Shown here piece by piece: positions 40,428-47,775 of a stretch of DNA of 64,000 nt (the stretch's first letter is position 1; every line of letters starts with the position of its first letter). The position numbers were made by a program, and so were the translations under genes. Source of the stretch: a virus. Under the pieces are notes generated by a model, which ran no database searches, was not told the DNA's origin, and saw only the letters and a list, made by a program, of their open reading frames with translations. The stretch is from positions 1-64,000 of IMG/VR virus record IMGVR_UViG_3300044720_000021; one strand, given 5' to 3'.

Positions 40428-40561
40428 TGGAGCTCGGTGTTACCCCGGACGGTGCCGAAAGGGTTAGGCCAGAGGGGCGACGTGACATCGGCCGGCGAGT
40501 AGTGGTCACGCACTTGCTGACTCGGCGGCATGGAGGTTCGAAACCTCCCACCGGGCCTCCA
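40428..40561 (+). ncRNA. Candidate structured RNA with a tRNA-like T-arm
   Basis: TGGAGCTCGGTG (40428-40439) pairs with CACCGGGCCTCCA (40549-40561) over 12 bp with one bulge. Just inside the 3' strand lies GGAGG, TTCGAAA, CCTCC (40532-40548), a perfect T-arm. A further hairpin, GCCG...GAGT...ACTC...GGC, spans 40491-40530. It ends in CCA. A normal tRNA cloverleaf does not fit (see rejected). The stretch 40374-40586 has no convincing gene. Confidence 0.4.
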
Positions 40562-40586
40562 CCGCCAACTCTGAGGGGAGGTAGCG

Positions 40587-40928
40587 ATGGAAGCAGAATT
40601 CGAAGTCAATCCTGAAAAGCTGAAGGAGCTACAGGATTGGGCCAACTCCGAGCAAGGGCGCGGCGCGGCGGCTGTCGGGCTTTCCTTCGAGACGACATGG
40701 TGCCCGAAACACCTTGAGCCCTACCGCGCAAACTGGCCCATGTGTGCCGCCGCTGCGATGGTGAAGCTGTTCGAGGCGTTTGTCGAGGACGAGCGGGCTA
40801 TCAGCATGGCGGGGGGAGACTCGCTCAAGTTGAACGCAGTCATGATCGAATGCAGCCCAATCTGCTGCTTCATCTCTGAGGACGCGCTGAAAAGAGTCTA
40901 CGAGGAAACGGGGGTCAGCAATGGATGA
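40587..40928 (+). CDS. Hypothetical protein
   Basis: 113 residues, ATG behind GGGGAGGTAGC. Helical with several Cys (TTWCPKHLEPYRANWPMC; IECSPICCFIS). Unknown function. Confidence 0.55.
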   Translation: MEAEFEVNPEKLKELQDWANSEQGRGAAAVGLSFETTWCPKHLEPYRANWPMCAAAAMVKLFEAFVEDERAISMAGGDSLKLNAVMIECSPICCFISEDALKRVYEETGVSNG

Positions 40929-41088
40929 AAAGCAGATCGCGGCGCTGCGCTACATCGCTGGTGGTTCGCCTTGGAAGGAAAAGCTAGGAGCGGAGTCGAT
41001 TGTCATTGAGTACGAGGAGGTTGCCAAGGCTGCGTTGCGAGGCGACTACAAGGAACCCGCGACTCCGGCGCAAGCGGAGGGTGCATGA
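40921..41088 (+). CDS. Small helical protein
   Basis: 55 residues, ATG 40921, eight-base overlap. Sequence IAALRYIAGGSPWKEKLG then VIEYEEVAKAALRGDY. Unknown function. Confidence 0.5.
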   Translation: MDEKQIAALRYIAGGSPWKEKLGAESIVIEYEEVAKAALRGDYKEPATPAQAEGA

Positions 41089-41312
41089 GCAATCTCGACA
41101 GGGCAGCAATAAGGCGCGTCAATCGAGCGGTCGAGACAGCGAAGAAGGCTGCGACAGACCGGCAGTTACAAGACATTCATCTCAGACGTTTTCATCGAGC
41201 GATGGATGACTTGGAATCGCGCGAGGAAGGCGAGGCGGTATACGACCAGTTGCGCAGTGAGGGCTGGTACGAGATGGCGGCGCGGGCGTTGTCGAAAGCC
41301 GGCCGGTCATGA
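41085..41312 (+). CDS. Small basic helical protein
   Basis: 75 residues, ATG 41085, ATGA overlap. Arg/Lys-rich helix (AAIRRVNRAVETAKKAATDR). Unknown function. Confidence 0.5.
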   Translation: MSNLDRAAIRRVNRAVETAKKAATDRQLQDIHLRRFHRAMDDLESREEGEAVYDQLRSEGWYEMAARALSKAGRS

Positions 41313-41629
41313 ATATCGAGGAGCAGTTCGAGCTCTCGTCACGGATCCGCGAGTTGATCCGCGTCACGTACAAGGCGGACGGCATCACGATCTCGAAGGC
41401 GCAGGAGATCCTTGGTGGCTACGCAGATGCCGACCATCTGATCCAGAAGATGTGGGACGACAAGATCCTTTTTCAGTCTGCGATGCGAGAGGACGAGGCG
41501 AAGTACGAGTTCACGTTCGAGGGACTTCAACAGGTTTTCAAGGTAGCGATCCCGGAAGCGCGCGACCACTACGGCGTCGAGGACGTGAACGAGGATCAGC
41601 TACTCACTTTCGTTACGAGGCATTGGTAG
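41309..41629 (+). CDS. Hypothetical protein, possible winged helix
   Basis: 106 residues, ATG 41309, ATGA overlap. SSRIRELIRVTYKADGITIS, KAQEILGGYADADHLIQKMW and DKILFQ have the spacing of a winged-helix DNA-binding domain, but this is weak. Confidence 0.5.
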   Translation: MNIEEQFELSSRIRELIRVTYKADGITISKAQEILGGYADADHLIQKMWDDKILFQSAMREDEAKYEFTFEGLQQVFKVAIPEARDHYGVEDVNEDQLLTFVTRHW

Positions 41630-41640
41630 AGGAGGTTTTC

Positions 41641-41745
41641 ATGTTCGCAGGAATGTTCGATCCGAAGAACCACAGTGAAAAGGCGTGGGTGCTGCGAGGC
41701 ATCGCAATCGCTTGGGTGGGCTATCTGATCTGGACTCTCGCATGA
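41641..41745 (+). CDS. Tiny membrane protein
   Basis: 34 residues, ATG 41641 behind GAGGAGG and TTTTCA. One span (VLRGIAIAWVGYLIWTLA). Overlaps the next ATG by four bases. Confidence 0.5.
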   Translation: MFAGMFDPKNHSEKAWVLRGIAIAWVGYLIWTLA

Positions 41746-42077
41746 ACGGTCATCAGGAATCCGGCCGGATTCTCGCGGAGAGGCTGGAACTGGATACTGA
41801 CAATCCAGACATCGAGTTTTCGTTCAACGGAAAGCTAGGCGCTCTGCTCGACGCAGCCCAACGACTTGCGTTCAAGGGGACGCAGGCAACGCACATGCCC
41901 AAGACAGGTGAAAATACCGAACGGGGCACGGTGATCTTCGGAGGGACGACGGATGCTGCCACGACGCCGGACGGAGCTCCGTACCACGCGTCTCTCGAAT
42001 TCCCGGCCTATCTTTGGCAGGTGCTTGACCGGCCCGAGGAGATCGAAGTGTTCTTCCGCGTCAGGAAGCCGGCATGA
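41742..42077 (+). CDS. Hypothetical protein
   Basis: 111 residues, ATG 41742. Middle Gly/Thr-rich (TGENTERGTVIFGGTTDA); C-terminal strand EIEVFFRVRKPA. Unknown function. Confidence 0.5.
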   Translation: MNGHQESGRILAERLELDTDNPDIEFSFNGKLGALLDAAQRLAFKGTQATHMPKTGENTERGTVIFGGTTDAATTPDGAPYHASLEFPAYLWQVLDRPEEIEVFFRVRKPA

Positions 42078-42319
42078 GCGTCCACGATGACAAGCCGGTG
42101 CGTTACATGGAGGAACTAATCAGGCCCAAGTTCATCGGAGGGGAATTTCATACAAACGAACTGTTCGAGCAATGCCCTGCGATCGTTCTGGCCGAAGCTG
42201 TGATTGCGGGCGGCAACATCGCCTTCGACATGCATCACACGGCCGAATACACACCACACGGTCAGGCGGTCGAGAACTTCTGGGTGCCGACAAACTTCAG
42301 GGTGGTGAAGCCGCGATGA
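42074..42319 (+). CDS. Hypothetical protein
   Basis: 81 residues, ATG 42074, ATGA overlap. Begins MSVHDDKPVRYMEEL. Unknown function. Confidence 0.5.
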   Translation: MSVHDDKPVRYMEELIRPKFIGGEFHTNELFEQCPAIVLAEAVIAGGNIAFDMHHTAEYTPHGQAVENFWVPTNFRVVKPR

Positions 42320-42444
42320 AAATAACAGACAGGCTGCTCGACATGGGGTGGCACGACGATGACATATGGTGGGTGATCGGCTTCTTTGTCGCGGTCATTT
42401 TGCTTGTCATCGTCGCTATCGGGCTCGTGTCGGTGTACTTGTGA
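42316..42444 (+). CDS. Tiny membrane protein
   Basis: 42 residues, ATG 42316, ATGA overlap. Span WWVIGFFVAVILLVIVAIGL. Unknown function. Confidence 0.5.
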   Translation: MKITDRLLDMGWHDDDIWWVIGFFVAVILLVIVAIGLVSVYL

Positions 42445-42644
42445 AAACCACGGAGTCGGTCAAAGGTGAAATTACCGAGGTCAAGTGGAATCACGAAGCG
42501 CAAGGTACGAACAAGCACACGGCATTCGTTCACGTCAAAACCGACTCAGGAGCTCGACTGACAATCGAAGTAGAGCGGAGTCGCAACATGGACGAGTGGA
42601 AGGTGTCGGTGCGTCGTCAGTTCGAGGTCAGGGTGCGGCGCTGA
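42441..42644 (+). CDS. Small beta-rich protein
   Basis: 67 residues, GTG 42441, GTGA overlap. Strands VKGEITEVKW, HTAFVHVKTDSG and LTIEVER suggest an OB- or SH3-like barrel. Unknown function. Confidence 0.5.
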   Translation: MKTTESVKGEITEVKWNHEAQGTNKHTAFVHVKTDSGARLTIEVERSRNMDEWKVSVRRQFEVRVRR

Positions 42645-42649
42645 ACTTC

Positions 42650-42718
42650 ATGGAGAACGCGATCTTTCGAATGCTCGTTCACTTCGTCATGCTTGACGGG
42701 GTTGACGAGGAGAAGTAG
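42650..42718 (+). CDS. Possible micro-protein
   Basis: 22 residues, ATG 42650, with no clear ribosome-binding site. Sequence MENAIFRMLVHFVMLDG. Listed only because it fills the gap between two genes. Confidence 0.2.
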   Translation: MENAIFRMLVHFVMLDGVDEEK

Positions 42719-42768
42719 GCTCGCGCAGCGCCGAAATCGTTCGACGCGTCTACCATTGGAGGAAAAGC

Positions 42769-43041
42769 ATGAAAAGACTAATCCTCGTTCCGCTTCTGGC
42801 GCTCACGTTTTTCATCGGGCTTGCGGTTGGCCCCGGTGACTCAGTAGCGGACTCGTGCGCTGCCGGCTTCGTGCAAGACGCAGCGGCGTGCGGCAGCACT
42901 GGCCCTACCAACGTGCATCTCTACGACTACAACTGTAGCCAGCGTTGGGAGCCGCCGGTCACGTTGCAGGGTCAGACTTCGACCTACGCAATGTGGTGCA
43001 ACAACAATCACATCGGGCTGCACCAGCACAACAACATGTGA
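42769..43041 (+). CDS. Small secreted Cys/His-rich protein
   Basis: 90 residues, ATG behind TTGGAGGAAAAG. Signal peptide LILVPLLALTFFIGLAVG ending near SVADS; the mature part has Cys at DSCAAG, AACGST, YNCSQR and MWCNNN and a His/Asn-rich end. Probably disulphide-bonded and extracellular. Followed by a terminator. Confidence 0.55.
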   Translation: MKRLILVPLLALTFFIGLAVGPGDSVADSCAAGFVQDAAACGSTGPTNVHLYDYNCSQRWEPPVTLQGQTSTYAMWCNNNHIGLHQHNNM

Positions 43042-43119
43042 TCTTGCAATTCGTCGTCTGACGAAGTATGCTTCCCTTCGGTGCGCCGGTTTCCCCCGGT
43101 TCATCCCCAATAGCACGCG

Positions 43120-43143
43120 AGGCCCGCTCTTGACGGCGGGCCT
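43120..43143 (+). terminator. Terminator hairpin overlapping a promoter
   Basis: AGGCCCGC (43120-43127) pairs with GCGGGCCT (43136-43143). Its 3' arm lies in the spacer of the promoter at 43130, so one sequence serves both functions. Confidence 0.65.
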
Positions 43144-43158
43144 TCGTGTCTCTAGGAT
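43130..43158 (+). promoter_or_regulatory. Promoter TTGACG-17-TAGGAT
   Basis: TTGACG (43130-43135), spacer 17, TAGGAT (43153-43158). Transcription would start near 43165 and run into four successive hairpins. Confidence 0.65.
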
Positions 43159-43164
43159 CTGATT

Positions 43165-43270
43165 CTCACGAGTCGGCGTCGTGCTCCTAGGCTTCAGGAG
43201 TTCAACGGCCGGCTCAAGTTGGAGCCACAGGCGGCGGATCTCTCACAGATCCCAGGAGATCCGTCGCCTG
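43165..43270 (+). ncRNA. Structured leader or small RNA with four hairpins
   Basis: In order: CACGA/TCGTG (43168-43184), CTCCT/AGGAG (43184-43200), GGCTC/GAGCC (about 43210-43226), and a 15-bp stem CAGGCGGCGGATCTC (43228-43242) with GAGATCCGTCGCCTG (43256-43270). Then TGACAATC, a ribosome-binding site and a 10-codon frame. It could be an attenuator or riboswitch-like leader for the NADAR operon, or an independent small RNA. Confidence 0.5.
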
Positions 43271-43292
43271 ACAATCTAAGGAGGGAGCCCAA

Positions 43293-43325
43293 GTGGCTGA
43301 GAACTCAGAATTGATGAAAAGATGA
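43293..43325 (+). CDS. Possible 10-residue leader peptide
   Basis: GTG 43293 behind AAGGAGGGAG, reading MAENSELMKR then TGA, which overlaps the ATG of the next gene. A spaced, strong ribosome-binding site for so short a frame suggests a leader peptide; unproven. Confidence 0.35.
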   Translation: MAENSELMKR

Positions 43326-43444
43326 TTGCCTGGGTGGAAGTCCTAGCATGGCCGGTGGCTGTCATTATCGCGTCTGCGAATCTGCGGCGTGCGATCGGCG
43401 CGCTCGCGCTTGTGTGGTTCGAGAAAGTGAAGTCGGGTGCGTAA
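43322..43444 (+). CDS. Tiny membrane protein
   Basis: 40 residues, ATG 43322, ATGA-type overlap with the leader frame. Hydrophobic (VEVLAWPVAVIIASANL). Overlaps the NADAR gene by eight bases. Confidence 0.45.
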   Translation: MIAWVEVLAWPVAVIIASANLRRAIGALALVWFEKVKSGA

Positions 43445-43994
43445 GGGCTCACACCCGATCGCGCAGTTCGATGGCGAGGCTGCGTTCCTCTCGAACTTCT
43501 GGCCCTGGAACGGGAAGGTCTACGTTGCAGATCATCCGGTCACGTACAACGGCGTTCACTACAAGACGGCTGAACATGCTTTTCAGTCAGCCAAGACGCG
43601 GTTCCCATCTCAGAAGCGCATGATCGCCGCTGCGTTGACTCCGGGGCAGGCCAAGCGGTATGGCCGGCGAGTCGATCTCCGTGAGGATTGGGAGGACGTG
43701 AAAGTCTCTGTGATGCGGACAGTGCTTCGCTCGAAGTTCGAAGTCCTCGCTCTCCACGAGAAGCTGCTCGCGACCGGCGACCGCTTGCTGATCGAGGGCA
43801 ACAGTTGGGGTGATGCATTTTGGGGTGCTGTCTCGATGTCTCAAATGCCGATGACCAGCGAGCTTGCTGACGTGACGATGTGGAAGCTGCCGCCAGGGCC
43901 GAATAGCAACTTGTTCGGTGAAAATCATTTGGGCAAGTTGCTCATGGAGCTCAGAGAGGAACTGCGTGCCGAAGCCAGTCACCCCCATCGTTGA
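43437..43994 (+). CDS. NADAR-domain protein (YbiA-like, predicted ADP-ribose hydrolase)
   Basis: 185 residues from GTG 43437. Family marks are complete: AAFLSNFWPWNGKVY, YKTAEHAFQSAKTRF, LTPGQAKRYGRRVDL, LIEGNSWGDAFWG and ENHLGKLLMELREEL. NADAR proteins handle ADP-ribose-type substrates; phage-borne members have been linked to reversing guanine ADP-ribosylation in DNA by DarT1-type toxins. A counter-defence role is therefore plausible. It heads an operon with MazG-like proteins and a phosphatase. Confidence 0.85.
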   Translation: MRKGSHPIAQFDGEAAFLSNFWPWNGKVYVADHPVTYNGVHYKTAEHAFQSAKTRFPSQKRMIAAALTPGQAKRYGRRVDLREDWEDVKVSVMRTVLRSKFEVLALHEKLLATGDRLLIEGNSWGDAFWGAVSMSQMPMTSELADVTMWKLPPGPNSNLFGENHLGKLLMELREELRAEASHPHR

Positions 43995-44115
43995 GAGATT
44001 CGAGAAGCTGAAAATAACTTGCCCTGCGTGTCAGTTCACCGTGGTTCGCAAGCTGACGGAGAAATTGCCGGCGTCATGCCAGCGATGCGAGGTTCCGTTC
44101 GAGAGAGGAGACTGA
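43966..44115 (+). CDS. Zinc-ribbon small protein
   Basis: 49 residues from GTG 43966 (AGAGAGGAAC upstream), overlapping the NADAR end. KITCPACQFTVV and SCQRCEVPF form a ribbon. Unknown function. Confidence 0.55.
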   Translation: MPKPVTPIVERFEKLKITCPACQFTVVRKLTEKLPASCQRCEVPFERGD

Positions 44116-44116
44116 A

Positions 44117-44287
44117 ATGAAAAATTGGATCGAGATGTATCTGTTTGCCATGCTTTTCATGATCTACTACCGCGCATCTAGGCCCGGTAGCTACCCGACG
44201 CAGGACGGAGCCATTGCCCTGATCGTCGGGCTCGTGCTTGCGTTCCTCGGCCTCGTCTACATGTGGGGCGATCTTGTCCGTTCCTAA
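44117..44287 (+). CDS. Two-span small membrane protein
   Basis: 56 residues, ATG 44117 (AGAGGAGAC upstream). Spans MYLFAMLFMIYY and AIALIVGLVLAFLGLVYMW-like. Unknown function. Confidence 0.5.
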   Translation: MKNWIEMYLFAMLFMIYYRASRPGSYPTQDGAIALIVGLVLAFLGLVYMWGDLVRS

Positions 44288-44732
44288 TCTCCTCACCCGG
44301 TCGGTCGCAATCTCGCTGATCCTGAAGGAGCGCGAGCGGCAGGAGGATCTGAAAGCCGAAGGGCGCTTTCGGTTCACGCTCTACGATGATCCAGGGCTCA
44401 GCGAAGATGAAAAGCTGTTAGGGATCCTCGAAGAAGTCGCGGAAGTCGGCAAGAACCTCTTGGCCCGTCGTGGGCTTGTCACAGATGGCGACACAACCGA
44501 CGCGGCGCTCTTGAAAGAGATTGTTCAAATCGCGGCTCTTTCTCTTGCTTGGATCGAGCGCATGGCCGAGGACGCAGGCATGGAGGAGACGACGAGTGAG
44601 ACTTTTCAGTCTACCGTGTTGCTCGATGAAATTAATCTGATGCGTCGAGTCATGCAAAATGCTGGCTATTGGGATCGGTTCATCGCTGACTACACCGCCT
44701 ACAAGTACGACAGGGTAGTGCGCAATGGGTGA
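44274..44732 (+). CDS. MazG-like nucleotide pyrophosphohydrolase
   Basis: 152 residues from TTG 44274, which overlaps the previous gene. RERQEDLKAEGRF, GILEEVAEVGKNLLARRG and LLKEIVQIAALSLAWIE follow the MazG helix pattern EExxE with the second acidic pair partly changed (KEIVQ in place of ExxD). A C-terminal 50-residue helical extension follows. MazG proteins cleave NTPs or alarmone-related nucleotides, and phage forms may reset host starvation signalling. Confidence 0.6.
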   Translation: MSVPNLLTRSVAISLILKERERQEDLKAEGRFRFTLYDDPGLSEDEKLLGILEEVAEVGKNLLARRGLVTDGDTTDAALLKEIVQIAALSLAWIERMAEDAGMEETTSETFQSTVLLDEINLMRRVMQNAGYWDRFIADYTAYKYDRVVRNG

Positions 44733-45123
44733 AAACCCTGAAGCTGAAGGCGGACGACAGAGGATTTTCGAAGGAGAAGCGGTGTGGGTTATCCTGCCCG
44801 GAGATCCGCTGCCTACGGTCGAGCCTCTTGGCACGGCTGACCCATCAGTCCCTTGCTATGGGATTACTCCGACGAAGATTTTTGCTTTTCATCCCCAGAC
44901 GTTCTGGCGTCGAGCTTCACAGGTGGACGAATGGATGCGGAGGTCGCAGGCTATCTTGCGGTTGATGATCGCGCAGCGAGTCGGGCTTGACAATCACATT
45001 CGAGAGCTTCTACCCAAGGCGCAGCGATACGATGAAATCATGGAGGCGGTCGAAAATGATTCGCTCGCCCGAGACGGCCTTGAGATGATCGAGGCAGGAG
45101 AGAGGAGACTGAAAAATGGATGA
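44725..45123 (+). CDS. Hypothetical protein
   Basis: 132 residues, ATG 44725. Strand-rich N-terminus (RIFEGEAVWVILPGDPLPTV) and a helical C-terminal half (QAILRLMIAQRVGLDNHIRE). Overlaps both neighbours by eight bases. Unknown function. Confidence 0.5.
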   Translation: MGENPEAEGGRQRIFEGEAVWVILPGDPLPTVEPLGTADPSVPCYGITPTKIFAFHPQTFWRRASQVDEWMRRSQAILRLMIAQRVGLDNHIRELLPKAQRYDEIMEAVENDSLARDGLEMIEAGERRLKNG

Positions 45124-45775
45124 CGCGCAAGATGCAGTGATCAGTGACATCGAGATTCCGTATCCGCTCATGAAAGGTAACGCGAGAATGGCTCTGGGGG
45201 CGGGCTATTTCGAGGTTCCGCTTTTCACTCCGTTGACACGATTCCTGTGGACGGGCTGCTCGCCGGCTGAATTCCCGAACGAGATGGAGGAGTTCGACTA
45301 CGATCCGATGAAGGTCTACTTCTCTGGCCCGTTCAAAGAACCTATCGAGTGCAAGTGGCTCTGGCAGTCGAAGTCGTCAAGCGAAGCGGCGGCTGAAAAT
45401 GATTGGGAGGAGCCCCCGCCGTTCTTCGATTCGATCCTCAATCTCTACCCTTGGGGCAAGTATGTGGTGCCCGAAGGCGTCGAGTACCGCGAGGTCGAGC
45501 TATACGACTCGGCTGACGAGCCCGACGTGGAACAGATCGAGGAGTTGGCCGCGTGGGTGATCTCTCGCCGGGGCGAAGGGCAGACAGGACGCGTGCTTGT
45601 GCATTGTCAGGCGGGGCTCAATCGCTCGGCGCTCGTGGCGGCGCGGGCGTTGATGGTTGCCAAGGGAATGACAGCGGACGACGCAATCGGACTGATCCGT
45701 GAAAAGCGCAGCCCCACTTGCCTATGCAATCCCACCTTCGAGCGGTTTCTGAGGAAGTTCGATGCCAAGTCCTGA
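45116..45775 (+). CDS. Dual-specificity protein phosphatase
   Basis: 219 residues, ATG 45116. The P-loop is VLVHCQAGLNRSALVAARAL, i.e. HCxxGxxRS with catalytic Cys and Arg; the C-terminal LIREKRSPTCLCNPTFERFL is typical of DSP/PTP folds. The N-terminal ~120 residues are longer than the minimal domain and may set specificity. It may dephosphorylate host kinase targets or a nucleotide substrate. In an operon with NADAR and MazG-like genes. Confidence 0.8.
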   Translation: MDDAQDAVISDIEIPYPLMKGNARMALGAGYFEVPLFTPLTRFLWTGCSPAEFPNEMEEFDYDPMKVYFSGPFKEPIECKWLWQSKSSSEAAAENDWEEPPPFFDSILNLYPWGKYVVPEGVEYREVELYDSADEPDVEQIEELAAWVISRRGEGQTGRVLVHCQAGLNRSALVAARALMVAKGMTADDAIGLIREKRSPTCLCNPTFERFLRKFDAKS

Positions 45776-46166
45776 AAAGCCCCCGTGCGTGCTATGCACC
45801 AAACCGATCTATGCGGGGAAGCCGCACGAGACGAGTATCGGCTTGATGTGCCCTGACTCGACGGGTTGCCGGCGTCGGGCCTACGATCTGCTCCACCCCC
45901 CTCTGCGCAACCGTGAGGGAGATCAGCCACTTCCGGTCATCAACGATGAAAAGTCGATTCAGGATCGGGTGATCGAGGACATCTTGGCGCGGAAGGAACT
46001 CGGCATCAAACGGTACGGGACGGCGCTTCAGCCGTTCAATGGCCGGGATCCTTTGCAAGACCTGTACGACGAACTGATCGATGCAACGCAGTACGTGAAG
46101 CAGGAACTTGTCGAACGCGATGAAAAAGGGGGTTCTAATGCCACAGAGGAGAGTAGTGCTAGGTGA
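45762..46166 (+). CDS. MazG-like / dNTP pyrophosphohydrolase-type protein with Cys N-terminus
   Basis: 134 residues, ATG 45762. The N-terminus has PPCVLCTKPIYAG and GLMCPDSTGCRRR (zinc-like). The C-terminal half, VIEDILARKELGIKRYGTAL, then GRDPLQDLYDELIDATQYVK, matches a phage pyrophosphohydrolase family in which the helices carry E and D metal ligands. Likely trims nucleotide pools. Confidence 0.65.
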   Translation: MPSPEKPPCVLCTKPIYAGKPHETSIGLMCPDSTGCRRRAYDLLHPPLRNREGDQPLPVINDEKSIQDRVIEDILARKELGIKRYGTALQPFNGRDPLQDLYDELIDATQYVKQELVERDEKGGSNATEESSAR

Positions 46167-46476
46167 TGATCGGGGTGGGGTTGCTTATGCAGAGCTCGGC
46201 CCGGTCAAGGTGCCGAGGCGCAGCGACGGCCGCATTATCCAGCCCACAGGCGACCGGAGGCACATCACCGGGATCCGCGAGGGTCGGATCAGCTTCGAGT
46301 CTTTCAGTCGGGCGAATCGGGAGAAAATCCCGGTCGATCATGACGTGGAGACTGTCGTTGCAGTGAAGTCGGCAAAAGCCGAGGTCGTGCCTGTCAAGGT
46401 CAAGGTCACTGATGAAAAGCCTGTGTCTACGGCCAAGGCTCGCAAGAGACAAGTGACGAAGAAGAAGTCGGTCTAG
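46138..46476 (+). CDS. Hypothetical basic protein
   Basis: 112 residues, ATG 46138 (AAAGGGGG upstream), overlapping the previous gene by 29 bases. Lys-rich C-terminus (KARKRQVTKKKSV). Unknown function. Confidence 0.5.
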   Translation: MPQRRVVLGDDRGGVAYAELGPVKVPRRSDGRIIQPTGDRRHITGIREGRISFESFSRANREKIPVDHDVETVVAVKSAKAEVVPVKVKVTDEKPVSTAKARKRQVTKKKSV

Positions 46477-46967
46477 TGGCTTCGCGGCAGAAGCATCCCG
46501 GCTTTACCAACGCTGAGTTCAAACGGCTCGGGGAATATTTTCGGTGGGCAGCCGATCAGATGGGGCTCCGCGATTGGTACATCGATCTGATGTATCGACC
46601 GCCAGAGGAGAAGGACGGCACCCCGGACACGAACGCGGCTGCTCGTGTCGAGATCCCGTGGGGGAAGCGATATGTGCAGGTTTTCATCTGCGCCGAATTC
46701 ATGGAGTATCGGCCTGAACGGCAGAGGCAGTTCGTCGTGCATGAACTTCTGCATTGCCACTTCGATCATCTCGATTCGCTCACTCAGAACGAACTGCGTG
46801 ACCATGTAGGTGAGATCTACTGGCAGGCGTGGCATCCTGGGTTTTGGCTCATGTTCGAGAACACCATCGATGCAATCGCAAACGCGTGGGCTGAAAAGCT
46901 ACCTGTGATCTCGTGGCCGAAGCCGCCTCCGAAGGCAGCGCCTAGGCGGAAGGGTAAGCGGGGTTAG
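46476..46967 (+). CDS. Putative HExxH zinc metalloprotein
   Basis: 163 residues from GTG 46476, one-base overlap. RQFVVHELLHCHFDHLD contains HExxH with another His five residues on, a minimal metallopeptidase motif. The rest is helical with a basic tail PKAAPRRKGKRG. No family recognised; perhaps a small protease or anti-defence factor. Confidence 0.5.
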   Translation: MASRQKHPGFTNAEFKRLGEYFRWAADQMGLRDWYIDLMYRPPEEKDGTPDTNAAARVEIPWGKRYVQVFICAEFMEYRPERQRQFVVHELLHCHFDHLDSLTQNELRDHVGEIYWQAWHPGFWLMFENTIDAIANAWAEKLPVISWPKPPPKAAPRRKGKRG

Positions 46968-47674
46968 TGCCGTCGAATCGACTGCCGGCCAGATTCACCA
47001 CTCCACTCCCTCTCCCGCCGAAGGAGGAGATGGAAAGGCTCTATCTCAGTGAAAATCTGAGCATGGGGAAATTGGCCAAACACTACGGCGTTGGCATCGG
47101 CACGATTCACAGGTGGATCCATCAGCTTGAAATTCCGGCTCGGCCAAAAGCGACCAACGCCATCGTTGCTGTCAAGCGAGGTCGGAAGATGCGGTTGTGC
47201 AAGGGAGTCCTCCACCCCGAGGGAGAGTGGGTGAAGGAGTCCAATTTTCATCACTACCGAAAGGTGGGTCGGAAGAACAAGGTCATCCGGCTCACCTGCC
47301 TCGACTGTGACGAGATGGCCGGACGCCGCCATTCTGTTGCCTACAGTCCGATCTACCAGGGGTGGGTGAAAAGCATCATCAATCGCCTCGGTGTGATGGA
47401 AGCTGCTCGGCGGATTGGCATTCACGATCACACACTGCGCCGCTGGCGAGCCTCTGACAAGCCGAAGCATCTTTGGAGGCCGCACGCAAAGGCCATCGTC
47501 AGGGTGATGGGAGAGCTCCGGGTGACTGGTGAGGTTCGTCATCGGGACTCGATCCATTACGGAGCCACTGCGCGAGGCGGGGATGAAAAGGCGGTACAGC
47601 GATCGGCCGATCTCTACCGCCGTCACGGCGACCACGACACTGAAGTTCGTCGTCGGCATCGTTTGACAAGCTGA
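46967..47674 (+). CDS. HTH DNA-binding protein, candidate late regulator
   Basis: 235 residues from GTG 46967, one-base overlap. Two helix-turn-helix segments: SMGKLAKHYGVGIGTIHRWI (residues ~30-50) and GVMEAARRIGIHDHTLRRW (~143-162), with a Cys pair TCLDCDEM between. It is the last gene before the terminator and packaging genes, so it could control the late block or be part of terminase recognition. A candidate reader of the dispersed operator words. Confidence 0.6.
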   Translation: MPSNRLPARFTTPLPLPPKEEMERLYLSENLSMGKLAKHYGVGIGTIHRWIHQLEIPARPKATNAIVAVKRGRKMRLCKGVLHPEGEWVKESNFHHYRKVGRKNKVIRLTCLDCDEMAGRRHSVAYSPIYQGWVKSIINRLGVMEAARRIGIHDHTLRRWRASDKPKHLWRPHAKAIVRVMGELRVTGEVRHRDSIHYGATARGGDEKAVQRSADLYRRHGDHDTEVRRRHRLTS

Positions 47675-47675
47675 T

Positions 47676-47692
47676 CGAGGGGACATACCCTC
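47676..47692 (+). other. Short hairpin after HTH gene
   Basis: ATCGAGGG and CCCTCGAT pair with a GACATA-type loop, followed by GCCGC/GCGGC and then the strong terminator. Possibly an RNA-processing or protective 3' structure. Confidence 0.4.
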
Positions 47693-47732
47693 GATTCGCT
47701 GCCGCCTTTCGAGGACGCGGCGTTTCGGGTAC

Positions 47733-47775
47733 AGGCCCGGTGGGTTCCTCCTCTCCCCACCGGGCCTTTTTGTTT
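47733..47775 (+). terminator. Rho-independent terminator
   Basis: AGGCCCGGTGGG (47733-47744) pairs with CCCACCGGGCCT (47756-47767), followed by TTTTGTTT. Separates early/accessory genes from the late block. Confidence 0.85.

Noticed and set aside
39745-40551. 268-residue minus-strand Pro/Ser/Arg-rich frame
   Set aside because: No start site, low-complexity composition, and it opposes a supported gene and a structured RNA.
40490-40561. Normal tRNA gene
   Set aside because: A T-arm and a TAGTGGTCA D-loop-like word are present, but no 7-bp acceptor with correct spacing and no anticodon arm with a 7-base loop could be drawn.
40374-40615. Small protein gene across the structured RNA
   Set aside because: The frame has no start site and overlaps the well-supported gene at 40587.
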